Shown: positions 31,670 through 43,572, numbered from the stretch's first letter. The stretch is 64,000 nucleotides of DNA from Paraniabella defluvii (GCA_019316985.1 CP079215.1:3224001-3288000); one strand, 5' to 3'. Numbers and translations are program-made. The notes: generated by a model from the letters alone, not told the origin.

Positions 31670-32910
31670 CGTGATTAGGCTTAATACTGTTACTTAGTCT
31701 TGTAATTATTTCCTGAATATTTTTATTATCCGGATTTATTTCTATAGCCTTTTTATAATATACAATTGCTTGCTGTTTATCCTGCAGATGGTTACGGAAT
31801 ATTTCTCCCAAACTATAGTAAGCATGCCATGATGCAGGGTAATTCTCTGCATTTAAAGAAAGTAAGACAAGGGCATCTTTGTTACTTTGTTTATTGCTCA
31901 GCGAAAGCAGGTAATTGGCGAGCCTGTCTATAACAGCTTCTGGCGGCTTAATATTATACCCTTTTTTAAAGAAAGATGTGCATAATAATCGGTGATCATA
32001 TTGGGTTTGAAGTATATAAAGCTGCTTAATGTATCAAACTGCGGGGATATACAGGGTTGAACATATACCTTAAAGCATCATACGTTGCCTTCACTGGTTC
32101 AGCCGGGTGAGGAGGCTCATTTGGATAGTGAATATATTTAACTTCCAGGTTGCTGAGGTTTTTGCGTCTTAGCGTAGAATCAAGATGCAGAAGATCCTTG
32201 TGAAATTGAGCACCTTCGCTACCATCGCTTATAAACAACAATTTCTTTGATTTGAAATCCACAGCTAACTTATCTGCCAACCTTAAAGTATATTGTTCAT
32301 CCCACCATAGCGAAGGACTTATAGCGACATATGCACTAAACATATCGGGATGTTTTAACAAAGCATACACGCTCATCAACCCTCCTAAAGAATGTCCACA
32401 AAAAACACTAAACGGAGAAGGCTTATACTGCTTCTGAATATATGGCATCAATTCAGTACGAATAAACCCAAGAAATTTCTCACCATTACCGCTTGTTCTC
32501 AAAGTAGCAGCCATACTGGTGTCATCCTTGCCATTATTACCTGTTATAGAATGCGTAGGCGTTAAATCTTTTGTTCTATCAATATTCCCCAATCCTACAA
32601 TGATCATGGGAGGAAGTATGCTGTAAGACTCGGATAAGTAAATGACCTGGCTCATTACCATTCCTAATTGCTCTTCCGCATCCATCAGGTATAGTACGGG
32701 ATAGGAGGTCTGCGATATGTATTGACTATCTGTTCTCGGATAATAAATGAAAATCTTTCTGTTCTCATTTAGTTCACTGGAAAAAAAGGTAAGCACCTTC
32801 GCCTTGGCTAGATTTGTTTCTGAAGAATCTATCACCTGACATTGGCCCATAAGTGATCTTAGGAGTAGAGTGCAAAAACACATTAACCTGAGTGTGGTCA
32901 TATAGTTCAA
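31653..32910 (-). CDS. Secreted Fes/IroE-type esterase with C-terminal TPR region (one frameshift)
   Basis: This protein of about 419 residues has a signal (LRLMCFCTLLLRSLMGQC), an esterase-D-like alpha/beta-hydrolase core (YPVLYLMDAEEQLG, nucleophile FCGHSLGGLMSVYAL, acid and His regions LLFISDGSEG and NEPPHPAEP). After a shift near 32045 it continues with about 125 residues containing TPR-like units (NYPASWHAYYSLGEIFRN, QAIVYYKKAIEINPDN). Esterases of this fold hydrolyse siderophores or carbohydrate acetates; the TPR part may mediate assembly. Its stop lies within the start region of the CPBP protease, so the two are coupled. Confidence 0.8.
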
Positions 32911-32937
32911 TTTACATCAAGAGGTTGTTTGGCATAA

Positions 32938-34546
32938 TCAATTGGTAAGAACACTGGATATTTCATCAAAGCCTTTTCGTGCAGCCCAGGAAGTTGGAAG
33001 TGACCAGTTTTTTTGTCCTTTTGCATTAATGTCCGCACCATTCTCTAGCAGCCATCCCACCATAGTTTTCTGCCCTTGTTTGGCTGCCCAACCAAGTGGT
33101 GTAGAGCACCATTCAGTTTCCACGACATTGATATCTGCGCCGTAAGACAGCAGTAATTCTGCAATTGCGATATCGCCGCTGCCAGCCGCCCTATGAAGCG
33201 GGGTAATGCCAAGCCAATTTGATCGGTTAACAGGAAGCCCCTATCTAATAGCCACCGAGCACTTTCGGCAGACTTAAAAGTAAATGAATCCCACCATGCG
33301 GCAGAGTCATTATCCCGGTGGCGTAAAATATCTGCCTGGCTTTCCAATAACACTGTTATATAATCTCGCAGGTCTTCCCTAATAAAGTAATCAATAAAAG
33401 ACACTGCTGAATGAGCATTTGAAGCCACCAGTGCCTTAAATCCGTCTAAACCGCCTTCCAAGAGCTTTTTAAGAACTTTTTTTTGAATGTTTTTTTAACA
33501 CAGCAATAAATTCCTGGGGAGCGTTGACCCATTCAGCCATAACAATTGAATCGCCGGAGGATTCCACCTCAGCATCAACATGTGCGCCATGCTTAAGTAA
33601 AACTTCTGCAATCTCGAAATGCCGTCCCCAGATAGCTGCATGCAGTGCACCGCCTCCTGGCGCCACGCCTGGTTCTGACTGGTTCGGATTGGCGCCATGT
33701 TCCAGCAGGAACTCCACGATTGATAGATGACCCGCACCGGCTGCCATCCTCAACGGAAGTCCCGAAAAATAATCACTGTATAAAGGTGCGGCATTAATAA
33801 TCCCAGGATTTGCCTCCACCATTTCTTTTACCAGATCATATCTTCCTATACGGGCGGCCGTACCTACGTCGCAAGATGCATTTCGTTCAAAAAGAAGTTT
33901 TAGTAGGTTATTATTTTTTGCAAACAGCTCTGTATTATTTGCTACATGCCAGGTTCTATTATGGAGATAAATATTTGCCAGATCAACGGGCCGGGCTCCG
34001 TCCGGTCTCGCAGCATTTATATCTGCACCAAGCGCCAGTAAATAGTCCAGCAATTCAATATTACCCGTAAATGCGGCCCAGTGAATTGGCTGGTTGCCTT
34101 TATCATCAGCTTCGGCAATCGAAGCTCCATCTTCAATTATTTTTTTACATCATCGATGGCACCATGCCTTATCGCCTCAGCTATGGCAGTTCCTTTGGGT
34201 GTAACACGGTATCTTGTTTTTAAAATGTCCTTCAAGAAAACGACTAACTCTGGATACTCCCTGTCTTCGGCAGTTGCCAGCAAGGGTTCTCCGGGAGAAT
34301 AAACTATATCAACATTTTCCTTCAAAAGAAATTCAACGATATGCTTATGATTCTCTCTTACGGCGAAATGCATGGGTGTAAAATATTCGTACTCGCATGT
34401 TAACAATGTACGATCAATCTGTATCAGATTTTTCACCTTATCTAAATCACCTTCAACAACTGCACAAATCATAGCCCATACCTGCCAGCCTTTTCCTTTC
34501 GACCAGGAACATATTCATCGGTTTTAAGTGCATTGGGCTGTTTCAT
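32938..34546 (-). CDS. Large ankyrin-repeat protein (frameshifted)
   Basis: This cytosolic protein of about 535 residues has at least ten ankyrin repeats spread over its length. Examples are YEYFTPMHFAVRENHKHIVE, GLPLRMAAGAGHLSIVEFLL, GALHAAIWGRHFEIAEVLLK and TPLGWAAKQGQKTMVGWLLE. It starts at ATG 34546 (MKQPNALKTDEYVPGRKEK); indels near 34485, 34140, 33467 and 33215 break the frame. There is no signal peptide. It is the first gene on the minus strand here and precedes the esterase/CPBP pair by 28 bases, so it may head a three-gene operon. Function: protein-protein binding, partner unknown. Confidence 0.8.
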
Positions 34547-34747
34547 GATGTTACATTGTAACCAAATTGATTTTATTTACGTTAATATCTATCAGCATGG
34601 ATATATAGTCAAATGTTTTTGATATTTAATCAAAATTACACTTTAGTCGGGCGTTTTTCCTTGATAAAAGATTACCCATTTCATATTTGATTAACTGAGT
34701 GGATGATAAAAGTATAAGTAAGTAGAAACTATGTCCAACCGTCAAAA

Positions 34748-34755
34748 TATCTTTG
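34748..34755 (+). promoter_or_regulatory. Bacteroidota-type -7 promoter element
   Basis: TATCTTTG fits the Bacteroidota sigma consensus TAnnTTTG exactly and lies 58 bases before the S41 peptidase start. A clear -33 TTG partner is not obvious. Confidence 0.5.
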
Positions 34756-34812
34756 CAAAATTGGCGACACTTACGACTTTAGTACGGCATCTAAAAATTG
34801 AATTTTACTGAA

Positions 34813-35721
34813 ATGAAAAAGATAATTATCGCAATCATACTTTCCGTGGGATACTTTACATCTTATGCACAAAGCATTTCCGCCAATGAGAAAATGCAGG
34901 TTATTTCGAAAACGAAAGAACTGTTAACCGAGCATTTTATCAGTACAGATAAAGCAAAAATTGTTATCGATTCTTTAAATGCATCACAGTTCAAAGCTGT
35001 CAGTAGCAGATCGGAGTTTGTAAAAGATTAAATAAGAAACTTTATCAGTACACAAGCGATAAGCATTTATCTGTTGAATATAACCCTAACTATGCCAAGG
35101 AGCTTGAAAATAACAGGGATGATAAAGTTGAGCAAGCAGAAAAAGAAAAGCGGGAAAACTATGGATTCGAAGAGACCAAAATACTTCCTGGAAATATCGG
35201 ATATATAAAACTTAAATATTTCGCCGACACACGAGCAATTCTATTCAAGCGGCTCTTTCAGCATTGGAAGATATACGCAACACAAGATCACTAATACTTG
35301 ATCTTAGAGGCAACTCAGGAGGCAGCGGCTCTATGATCCAACTGCTATGCAGCTATTTCATCCCAGCTTCGAATGAACCTATTTTACAGATAATTTACAG
35401 GCGAGGTGATACGGTGAACCTGAAAACGTATTCCGCCACGAACCATGTGGTTTATCAAAATCCTGTAATTATTTTTGTGACCAATATAGCTTTAGTGCAG
35501 CCGAAGCATTTACATTAATTATGAAAAATCGGGGCCGAGCTGTCATTATTGGAGAGACTACTGCGGGGGCCGGTAATATAGCAGGACCTCATTTCCTTAC
35601 TCAAGACTTTATTATTACCATCCCTGTTGGAAAAATTGTAGATCCACTAACAGGCAAAGGTTGGGAAGGAATTGGTGTGTTGCCTGACATAAAAATGGAT
35701 TTATCACAGTCAATAAAATAG
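34813..35721 (+). CDS. S41 family peptidase (C-terminal processing protease type; frameshifted)
   Basis: This exported peptidase of about 303 residues starts MKKIIIAIILSVGYFTSYAQ. The core shows GNIGYIKLKYFAD, SLILDLRGNSGGSGSMIQLL, and, after shifts near 35030, 35240 and 35490, a strand leading to FSAAEAFTLIMKNRG, which carries the catalytic Ser, then GRAVIIGETTAGAGN. No PDZ domain is evident between the N-terminal helix bundle and the catalytic part, as in the retinol-binding-like S41 subgroup. A TAnnTTTG promoter element lies upstream. Confidence 0.8.
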
Positions 35722-35774
35722 CCTGCGGTTAGTAAAGTAGAAAGAACAATGACGTTCTTTCGAATAAATTTTAA

Positions 35775-36234
35775 ATGAAGAAAATTCGAAACAATGCAAA
35801 ACTGATATTATTCATTCCTGCCAGCTATCTAGTTCATATCGTGGAGGAATATTGGTGTGGAGAGCAATTTTTATTTGGCTCAACCACTTTGCCGGGGCAA
35901 GAATGACTGCAAAATCTTTTTGTTGCTGAATGGGATATTCTTTTTTATTATGATCATGGCTTGTGCAATAGCGTTATATCGTCGTGATGACCGAATCCCT
36001 CTGGTATTGGCAAGTATTATCCTGTCAAATGCCTTATTACACCTTATCGGGAGTATAGCAACAAATTCATATTCTCCAGGTCTTATATCCGCACTGTTGC
36101 TCTGGCTGCCGCTATCCTTGATATGGCTTTTGCGTTACCAACCTACTGTTTCGGCCCCTAAGAAAATTGCTTGTATTGCTATAGGCTTATTAATCCAGGT
36201 GATAGTGTCTTTTCTTGCTCTAAGGATTCAATAA
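35775..36234 (+). CDS. HXXEE domain membrane protein (one frameshift)
   Basis: This protein of about 153 residues has four hydrophobic segments. The N-terminal part SYLVHIVEEYWCGEQF contains the H-x-x-E-E motif that names the HXXEE family. An indel near 35865 separates it from NDCKIFLLLNGIFFFIMIMA and the remaining TM segments. The family's role is unknown; the motif could bind metal in the membrane. Start ATG 35775 gives the motif in the first helix. Confidence 0.65.
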
Positions 36235-36369
36235 TAAACTTTGAGAACTACGCAGCACAAGGAATTCCGCTGGAAACTTGTTCAAGTATGTAAAATATAC
36301 GACTAGTTATGTAAATTTCTTTAGTGCTTTATACCAACCTAATATATTCGTTCTTAAAATATTCCCGCG

Positions 36370-37422
36370 ATGCGTTTAATACTAACCACCATTTTTCAAT
36401 TTTTTTCATTCAAACATGTTTTTCACAAGCTGGAACAGCAGACTTAGCTATAGCCCGTATTCAATATGTGTATAAAGTAAAAAAGCTATAGGCAACGGTG
36501 CATGGCCATCTTTTGGTAACGATAAGTATAACATTCCGATTATTTATTTTTCTGGTGATACCACATTCATTGCAAATCCACACCCTAAATTCATACAACA
36601 ATTTACACCGGCAAAAATATTTCAAAAAAGGACTTGGTCATCTATCGTGTTGATCATCGTTTGGATACCGTGCGTTTACGAATGCTGACAACTATCAGTT
36701 TTGGCCCTGATACCTCTTCGTATGATTACAATGCTCCCTATATGAAATGTAATTCCAGGGAAGAACTTATTCAAGTAACTCAGTTCAAACCTGATACCCG
36801 AGGTTGGGTAAATATGATTATGCATGAGTTCTTTCATGGGTTTCAATTTTTACATAATGACTATCGCCAATTTGTGGCGCAGAACAATTTAATTTATTCT
36901 GCAATGAGAGAGCCATTGCAAAATCTCTTTAACTCGGAAGTATGGTACAGGGATCTAGCAAGTTTAGAGAATGAATTATTATTGAAGGCAAATCGCTCAA
37001 CTGATCGAAAACAAATCGACAGTCTTATAGGAGTTTTTATAAAAACGAGAAAAGAAAGACGTTCTAGAATTCAAGTAACTCCAGGTTACGATTTTGCGTT
37101 TATTGAAAAAACGTATGAAACTATGGAAGGATGCGCCCGATTTATTGAAAGCCACTTTATCTCTGTATATATTAAAGATAAACGGTTGGCCGTTATTGAC
37201 ACAGCGTTTAAATTTAAAAGGAATGAAAATACACAATCAGATGTTGACAGTCTGGGAATAATTACTACAGGTGATTACTACTATGCAACTGGATACAACA
37301 TCGTGCGCCTTTTGAAGAAATTGAATATATCATTCACTTCTATTCTTTTCAAACAACCGACAGCCACCCTGGAAGATATATTGTGGCAAAGCATCGGCAA
37401 ATCTGAATCTCAAATTAAATAG
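36370..37422 (+). CDS. Putative secreted zinc metalloprotease with HExxH motif (frameshifted)
   Basis: This protein of about 350 residues begins at ATG 36370 with a hydrophobic N-terminus; shifts near 36415, 36482 and 36628 break the first third. The HExxH motif is in VNMIMHEFFHGFQFLH, and a possible third ligand is the Glu in FIEKTYETMEGCARFIES. The rest is helical and intact to the stop at 37422. It is not closely alike in sequence to the DUF5700-type protein at 26500, but shares the idea of a lone secreted gluzincin-like enzyme. I cannot name the family. Confidence 0.6.
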
Positions 37423-37469
37423 CCTTTTTACATTGGCAAGGCGAAAACACATCAAAGTATAAGAAGACA

Positions 37470-38166
37470 ATGGTATATCTTTCATCACCACTCAACGAAA
37501 AAACAAATGACAACAAATGGATAAATCTTTTAGAAATCATAATTGTGATTTTTCTCGTTGTTGGCCACAATGTTCTCCGATGGATACCCAATGAAATTCC
37601 ATTTATTTTCATTCTTGGTTGGGCTTCGCTTCGCTTCCGAAAACTTGGATGGAAAGATGTCGGGCTTAAAAAACTATGTCTTGGTCATATCTGATACATA
37701 TCGCCCTTGGCGTGGCTTTATTTATTCAACTGCTTAGCACGTTTGTTACTGAACCATTGATCGTTCGTCTTACGAACGGCGAACCTTCAGACTTTTCAAG
37801 TTTTGATGACCTTGCAGGAAACGAAAAAAATTGATATTGTACTTATTGTTGTCTTGGACATTTGCAGCATTTGGTGAAGAGCTTTCTTTTAGAGGTTATT
37901 TCTTAAACAGGACGGTTGATCTACTAGGTGGCAAAAAAAGGATTACATGGATCTTAGCAATCGGATTACAATGCATACTGTTTGGAACCGCTCATTATTA
38001 TCAGGGATTGACCGGAATGATTGATACTGGTATTACTGCCTTGATTTTATCAGTAACCTATCTTGTATCAGGAAAGAATCTGTGGCTGGTAATTTTTGCA
38101 CATGGTTTTACAGATACTATCTTCTTTGTCTTAGGGTATCTGGATTGGATAAAATATCTACATTAA
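37470..38166 (+). CDS. CPBP (CAAX/Abi-type) intramembrane metalloprotease, second copy (frameshifted)
   Basis: This protein of about 232 residues has six to seven membrane segments. The motifs are FGEELSFRGYFLNRTVDLLG, a His in FGTAHYYQGLTGMIDTG, and IFAHGFTDTIFFVLGY, the three conserved CPBP boxes. Indels near 37680 and 37830 divide it. It differs in sequence from the copy at 30837-31669. It follows the HExxH protease gene by 47 bases in the same orientation. Confidence 0.8.
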
Positions 38167-38423
38167 TAGCAGTTTAACTCCAGGTACGACCTGAAAGCTC
38201 TTGTTGGTATTAGGCTCCGGGATTTTATATAGACATTAAAGCAGGGTAACTTCATTATGCAACGAAATTAACTGGAGCGATAGATGAACATTGACCACTC
38301 TATTTTTCTTTTGAACCCTATATCTGCCACGTTAACAAGAATATGTATTTCCCTCTCTAATGCTGTCTTTATTTTTTAAATTTGATATAGGTCTTGTGCC
38401 AATATTAAAATTCAGTGAAAACG

Positions 38424-39449
38424 ATGGGAAAAAATATCTCTTCAATTTTTTTTCAGGAAAGTATACCTATCATTTACTTTTTACTATCGCCTACATAATA
38501 CTCCTTATTCCGAGTAGAAAGCTTTACGTTGGTCATGATGACTGGCAGACTTTCCTTCCGATCTTTTCCGTGCATATATTTTTAATGTTGATGATGGTAG
38601 CTGTCAATACGTCAATTTTAATGCCCGTTTAGCCCGTACACAACGTACCGCTGAATACATCTTTTTATCATTCTTCTCACTGTCGTGTATGTTCTTATAA
38701 AAGGGCTTTATGATGCGCATAGTATTGCCAGGCTTTACAAAGTGGAAATGCAATCCTATACTCCTTACTTCCTGAATGCACTGCCATATGCTATTTGGTT
38801 CGCTGTTATATCATCTATGCTATACATGGCCCAGGCACAGTATGAAAGTAAACAGAAGCTGAAAAACATTCAGATAGTTCAATTAGAAACCGAATTAAAG
38901 TATCTGAAATCGCAGATCAATCCACACTTTTTGTTCAATGGATTGAACACAATTTTTGGTTTTATCGAGAAGTCCAATTATCAGGCTAAGGATGCGCTGA
39001 TTCAGTTTTCTGACCTGCTTCGATATAACCTCTATGACGCAGATGTTGATAAGATTGATTTAGCTAAAGAGGCAGCCTATTTGGAGAGCTACGTTGCCAT
39101 TCAAAGGTTAAGAAGCGACGCTAATCTCAAAATTGATCTACATATCAGTATAGAAAGTAGTGAAATAAAAATTGCTCCTCTGCTTTTTCTCCCATTTGTT
39201 GAAAATGCCTTCAAATATGTTTCACGTGATGATGACAAGCCAAACTTTGTAAGAATATTGATGAATCAAAAAGGTGGAAAAATCTCTTTTGAATGTAAGA
39301 ATTCTTTTGATAGTTCTCTTTCTGAAAAGAAAGGTATAGGTCTTGAAAACGTAAAAAGACGACTCGATCTTTTATACAGCGAAAAATATAATCTTTTATT
39401 GAGTAGCGAAAACGGTATATGGCATGTTGAGTTAAACATTTCAACATAA
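38424..39449 (+). CDS. LytS/YehU-type sensor histidine kinase, orphan paralogue (frameshifted)
   Basis: This kinase of about 340 residues is a close relative of the one at 18303-19313. It shares GKYTYHLLFTIAYIILLIP, a DDWQTFLPIF loop, the phospho-His motif LKSQINPHFLFNGLNTIFGF, and PLLFLPFVENAFKYVSRDDD followed by GIGLENVKRRLDLLY. A shift near 38630 splits the membrane part, and an A run at 38430 affects the start. No LytTR regulator is adjacent; the next gene is a VOC protein. It may signal through the regulator at 17585-18292, which is inference. Confidence 0.8.
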
Positions 39450-39576
39450 CGAAATGTATGTATCATGCGTTGTAACAGCGAACTATTGTGCTGCTGTGAG
39501 AATATTATATCTATATAATTTTTTGTTGTTTTTGAAACATCTTATTGCTTGATATTAAGAAAAATAGAAATCAATT

Positions 39577-39968
39577 ATGAATGATGCAGAAGAAATTCGA
39601 AAACATTTGGGGATTCATATCGAGGGAATTCAGGTTATCCTTACTGTAAAGGATATGAACACGAGCAGAGCTTTCTATAAAGATATACTCGGTTTCGAGG
39701 AGGCTACCTGGGGAACTGATGACTTTACCAGTATGAACCGGGAAAATGCAGGAATATACCTTTGCAGGAAGCCCAGGGTCATTCCGGTACCTGGATATGG
39801 ATTGGCTTTGATGGAGACATCTACAAATTGCACGACGCACTCAAAGAGAAAGGTGTAAAAATCAAACAGGCTCCTACCAGAAATGCATGGGCAATAGAAA
39901 TGCATGTGGAAGATCCGGATGGGCATGTGTTGAGATTTGGTACTGACGATGAGAAAGAGAGAAAATGA
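39577..39968 (+). CDS. VOC family protein (glyoxalase fold; one frameshift)
   Basis: This protein of about 131 residues reads GIQVILTVKDMNTSRAFYKD, ILGFEEATWGTDDFTSMNRE, then after a shift near 39762 QEAQGHSGTWIWIGFDGDIY and EMHVEDPDGHVLRFGTDDEK. The His and Glu at the expected metal-ligand places (HVEDPDGHVLRFG) are present. Substrate unknown. It is preceded by 120 bases of AT-rich spacer, and ends 150 bases from the convergent SRPBCC gene. Confidence 0.8.
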
Positions 39969-40117
39969 CGGTCTTCAATTACAAACTTTCACCTCACCAT
40001 AATTTGTAGATTTCCTTTTACCTGCGATCACCGTCAAATATCATAAGGTACTATAAGAAATGTATAACAAAGGTTACACCCATATTCTTTGTATTCAATC
40101 CGGATTTTGCCAAAAGA

Positions 40118-40545
40118 TTATTTTTCAATTATGGTTTTCATTAATTGAAGCGTAGCGGTCCAATTTTTATCAGAGTGTTCGTAACCCTCCTTTGTTGGAA
40201 AATTAGTTTGCTTCAAATTAAGGCGTGTACCGGTTGATATTGGTAACAATTCAAAAGTAATAATAGTATAATTCTCCGGGCTATCGGCCAAACCAGAAAA
40301 ATTACTCCAATAGTTATACTGAAAAAGCTTTTCAGGTTCAATGCGAATAATATTTCCCTTGTCTTTATACTCAGTTCCCTGCCAAACACCGGTAAAAAGC
40401 ATTGGACTTCCAGCTTCCCATTCTGAGATGACATTTGTTCCGAACAGCCATTGCTTTATTATTTCCGGATTTGTCAAAGCGTTCCAGACCTTTTTGGAAT
40501 CTCGTTGATGTCTATTGTCTTTAAAAGAATCTTTTCTTCTGCCAT
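40118..40545 (-). CDS. SRPBCC/AHSA1-type START-like domain protein (one frameshift)
   Basis: This protein of about 142 residues starts MAEEKILLKTIDINEIPKK; after a shift near 40480 it continues VWNALTNPEIIKQWLFGTNV, GVWQGTEYKDKG and the final helix DKNWTATLQLMKTIIEK. It is the second Aha1-type protein of the window. The frame is open upstream to an ATG at 40653 that would add a lipoprotein-like leader (MKFIFCIILLSVILGACNEQ). Cytosolic family members do not carry such a leader, so I prefer the ATG at 40545, but the longer form is possible. Confidence 0.7.
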
Positions 40546-40743
40546 TTGTCGATTTTTTTGAATTGAATTATACTTTCCACTACTGATATATTTCTGTTCA
40601 TTGCAGGCTCCGAGAATAACGGACAGTAAAATTATACAGAAAATAAATTTCATGGCTAAACGTGATTTGGCTATCCTAACCTGCCGGAACCTTTTGCTTT
40701 CAAAATAAACAGAACCAAAGAAAAGCGAAATAAATTTTGACAA

Positions 40744-41126
40744 TCTGCATTAAAAGCTACATACTTTGCCAATTATAAAATGGAATAAGAACAAGTATTA
40801 AAGTGGCTAAGATGATTCAATAAGCTGTTCGTGTCATTTTTAATTGATCCGGCAACGACAAGTATAATTCTTGGCAAAAAGAATACATTAAGAACCACCT
40901 GAACGAATTGATAGGCTCAAGTGGACACAGTACCACTTATTTTCTGCTAAATGCCTTCAGCTTTTCGCTGAGTTCAGCAAGGCCGATTTGTAAGATAATC
41001 ATAGCCTTAACGGAAATCCATTTATCTACGGAGACAACCATGCCAGACATGTAAATTTTTTCCATCCCAAGTATCATTTTTAATAGATTTAAATACTAAA
41101 GAACACAAAATATAAACTCTCTTTGT
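40744..41126. other. Spacer holding a truncated mobile-element gene
   Basis: This 383-base region contains only the truncated copy at 40937-41077 described separately. The rest is AT-rich and shows no coding frame. Confidence 0.45.
40937..41077 (-). pseudogene. Truncated, internally deleted copy of the small gene at 43695-43988
   Basis: The 46-codon frame ends with GLAELSEKLKAFSRK, which is nearly the C-terminus GLTELSEKLKALSVK of the protein at 43695-43988. It carries GMEKIYMSGMVVSVDK in place of the body. The body between the start and the tail is missing or highly diverged. It stands 2.6 kb to the left of the full copy and on the same strand, with the ABC permease gene between them. Confidence 0.55.
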
Positions 41127-43572
41127 ATGTTTAAGAGCTATTTTAAAACAACATGGCGGAATTTAATAAAGAACAAGGGGTTTTCATTTATTAATATTTT
41201 TGGATTAACAATAGGTTTTATTTGTTGCATGCTGATAACCTTATATATTCTCCATGAAACAAGTTATGATAAGTACCATAAGAATGTTGATAACCTCTAC
41301 CAGTTAGGAACATTATTTATAAAAGAAGGTAAAGAAGATAGAGCGACCAGTACTCCTGCACCAATGGCTGTAGCAATGAAGGCGGAATTTCCTGAAATTG
41401 AAGAAACCGCTCGGCTGGTTTCTTTATTTACTGAAGACAAAACACTGCTGCAACTCAGGGACGGTAATGAGGGAATCAAAAGCTTTTACGAGAAAAAAGG
41501 ATTTTTAGCTGATGCTTCTTTCTTTAAACTATTCACATATGAATTTATTGAGGGCAATCCTAATACTGCTTTAGAGGAACCAAATACGATTGTTCTGAGT
41601 GAAGAGATATCTAAAAAGCTTTTTGGTAACCTTCCAGCCTTAAACAGGGTAATACATATCAACAGCAATACCAATGGCGAATATGATTTTAAAGTCTCAG
41701 GGTATTTAGATCACTAAATAAGCCTTCGCAAATAGATGCAAGGTTTTTTCTATCTATGAAAGGAGGTGATATCGATCAATTTATACAACAGCAAACCGAT
41801 ATGGTAGGGAATAACATGTTTTCTACATTCCTTTTGGTAAAAGCTGGAACAGACCCTAAAAGGCTCGAGCAAAAATTTCCTGCCTTCATTAACAAGCACT
41901 TGGGCCAAGACTTAAAAGTAGCCGGTTTTCAGAAAAAGCAATTCTTATTGGCTGCAAGAGATATGCATTTATATGCCGGCGTTCCAAATAATATTTCACC
42001 TGTTGGCAGTGTAACATATTTATACATTTTAGGCTCTATCGCATTCTTTACATTGTTAATTGCCTGCATCAATTTCATGAACCTGTCCACAGCAAGATCC
42101 TCAAAACGTTGTGTAGAGGTAGGAATTCGCAAAGCGTTAGGCGCCGATAGAGTCTCTTTGATAAGACAATTTATGAGCGAAGCAATATTTTTGAGTGTAG
42201 TGGCATTCTTATTATCATTGGCCGTTACAAAGATCATCTTGCCTGTATTCTCAGAGATATCAGGAAAGCATTTGACAATTGATTTTTCAACACAATGGTG
42301 GATATTAGCATGCTTTTTCGGATTGTCCATCATTACCGGTTTGCTTGCGGGTAGCTATCCTGCTCTTTACCTCTCCTCATTTCAACCGGTAAAAGTTTTA
42401 AAAGGAAGGTTTGTTAGCTCCTTATCTGTAATTACATTGAGGAAAGGGTTGGTAATTTTCCAGTTTTCCGTTTCTGTTATACTTATAATTGCTTCTGTAG
42501 TCATCATGAATCAGATGACTTATATGAGATCTGCTGACTTAGGTTTTGCGAAGGATCAACAAATTGTAATTCCACTGCGCAGTACTTCTGCAAAGAACAG
42601 TTATGCACCATTAAAAAGTAAATTAGAGAATCATCCTTTCGTGCAAAATGTTGGAGCGTCGTTGTACTATCCAGGAATTCTTAATCCTAGCGATGTAAAA
42701 TTATACAGAGGGGAAAACCGTAATAGATGCTGAAACTGTCCGTACAAATTGGGTAGATAATTCCTTTCTGGAAACACTCGGCATTCAGTCGATTACCGGG
42801 CGACTATTTTCAAAGAATTTTCTCGCTGACACAAGCGGAAGGATAGTTCTCAATGAAACAGCGATAAGGCAACTCGGATTTGCTAATGCAAAACAGGCAA
42901 TTGGGCAAAACGTAAGCTCTGACTGGCGTGGAAAACGAGTAGCTGGACAATTATCGGCGTTGTAAAGGATTTTCATTTTCAGGATTTGCATATTCCAATT
43001 GGACCTTACAGTTTTCAATTAAATAATGATCAACAGTTTAATTATATCATTGTGCATGCTAAAACTTCGGATCTTGCACCCTTGTTGAATAGTATTAGCA
43101 ATGACTGGAGCAGTTTAATTCGCGGAGAGCCGTTTGAATATAGTTTTTTAGATGAAGATTTTCAAAGAAATTATGACTCAGAAAACCGACTATCTTCTAT
43201 TGTAAGGTATTTTACCATAGTGGCTATTTTCATATCATGCCTGGGTTTGCTGGGTCTGGCAGCATTCAGTGCAGAACAACGAATAAAAGAAATAGGTATT
43301 CGAAAACTACTTGGTGCAAGGAATGCACAAATTATGTTACTTCTTTCTAAAGATTTTTTGAAATTGGTTGGTATCGCACTTATTATCGCCTCTCCGATTG
43401 CATGGTTGGTGATGAATAAATGGCTTCAGAGCTTTGCATATCGGACTTCAATTGACTGGTCAGTGTTTGTCATGACAATAGTATCAACTATACTCATCGC
43501 TTTTTAACGATCAGTTTTCAATCAGCTAAAGCAGCAATGGCAAATCCTATAAAGAGTTTGAAATCGGAGTAA
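41127..43572 (+). CDS. MacB-type ABC transporter permease, second copy (frameshifted)
   Basis: This reconstructed permease of about 815 residues has an N-terminal MFKSYFKTTWRNLIKNKGFS and TM (LTIGFICCMLITLYIL), a periplasmic MacB_PCD-like domain and an FtsX block (RCVEVGIRKALGADRVSLIR). A second periplasmic domain and a C-terminal FtsX block (RIKEIGIRKLLGARNAQIML) follow. Indels near 41715, 42715, 42945 and 43505 break it; the last frame ends SAKAAMANPIKSLKSE at 43572. No ATPase gene is adjacent. It is about as long as the permease at 3410-5866 and of the same architecture, but the sequences differ clearly. Confidence 0.85.

Noticed and set aside
11009..40545. Integron-type gene cassette array
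   Set aside because: Genes are arranged as single units, but orientations are mixed and no attC-like repeated palindromes were seen between them.
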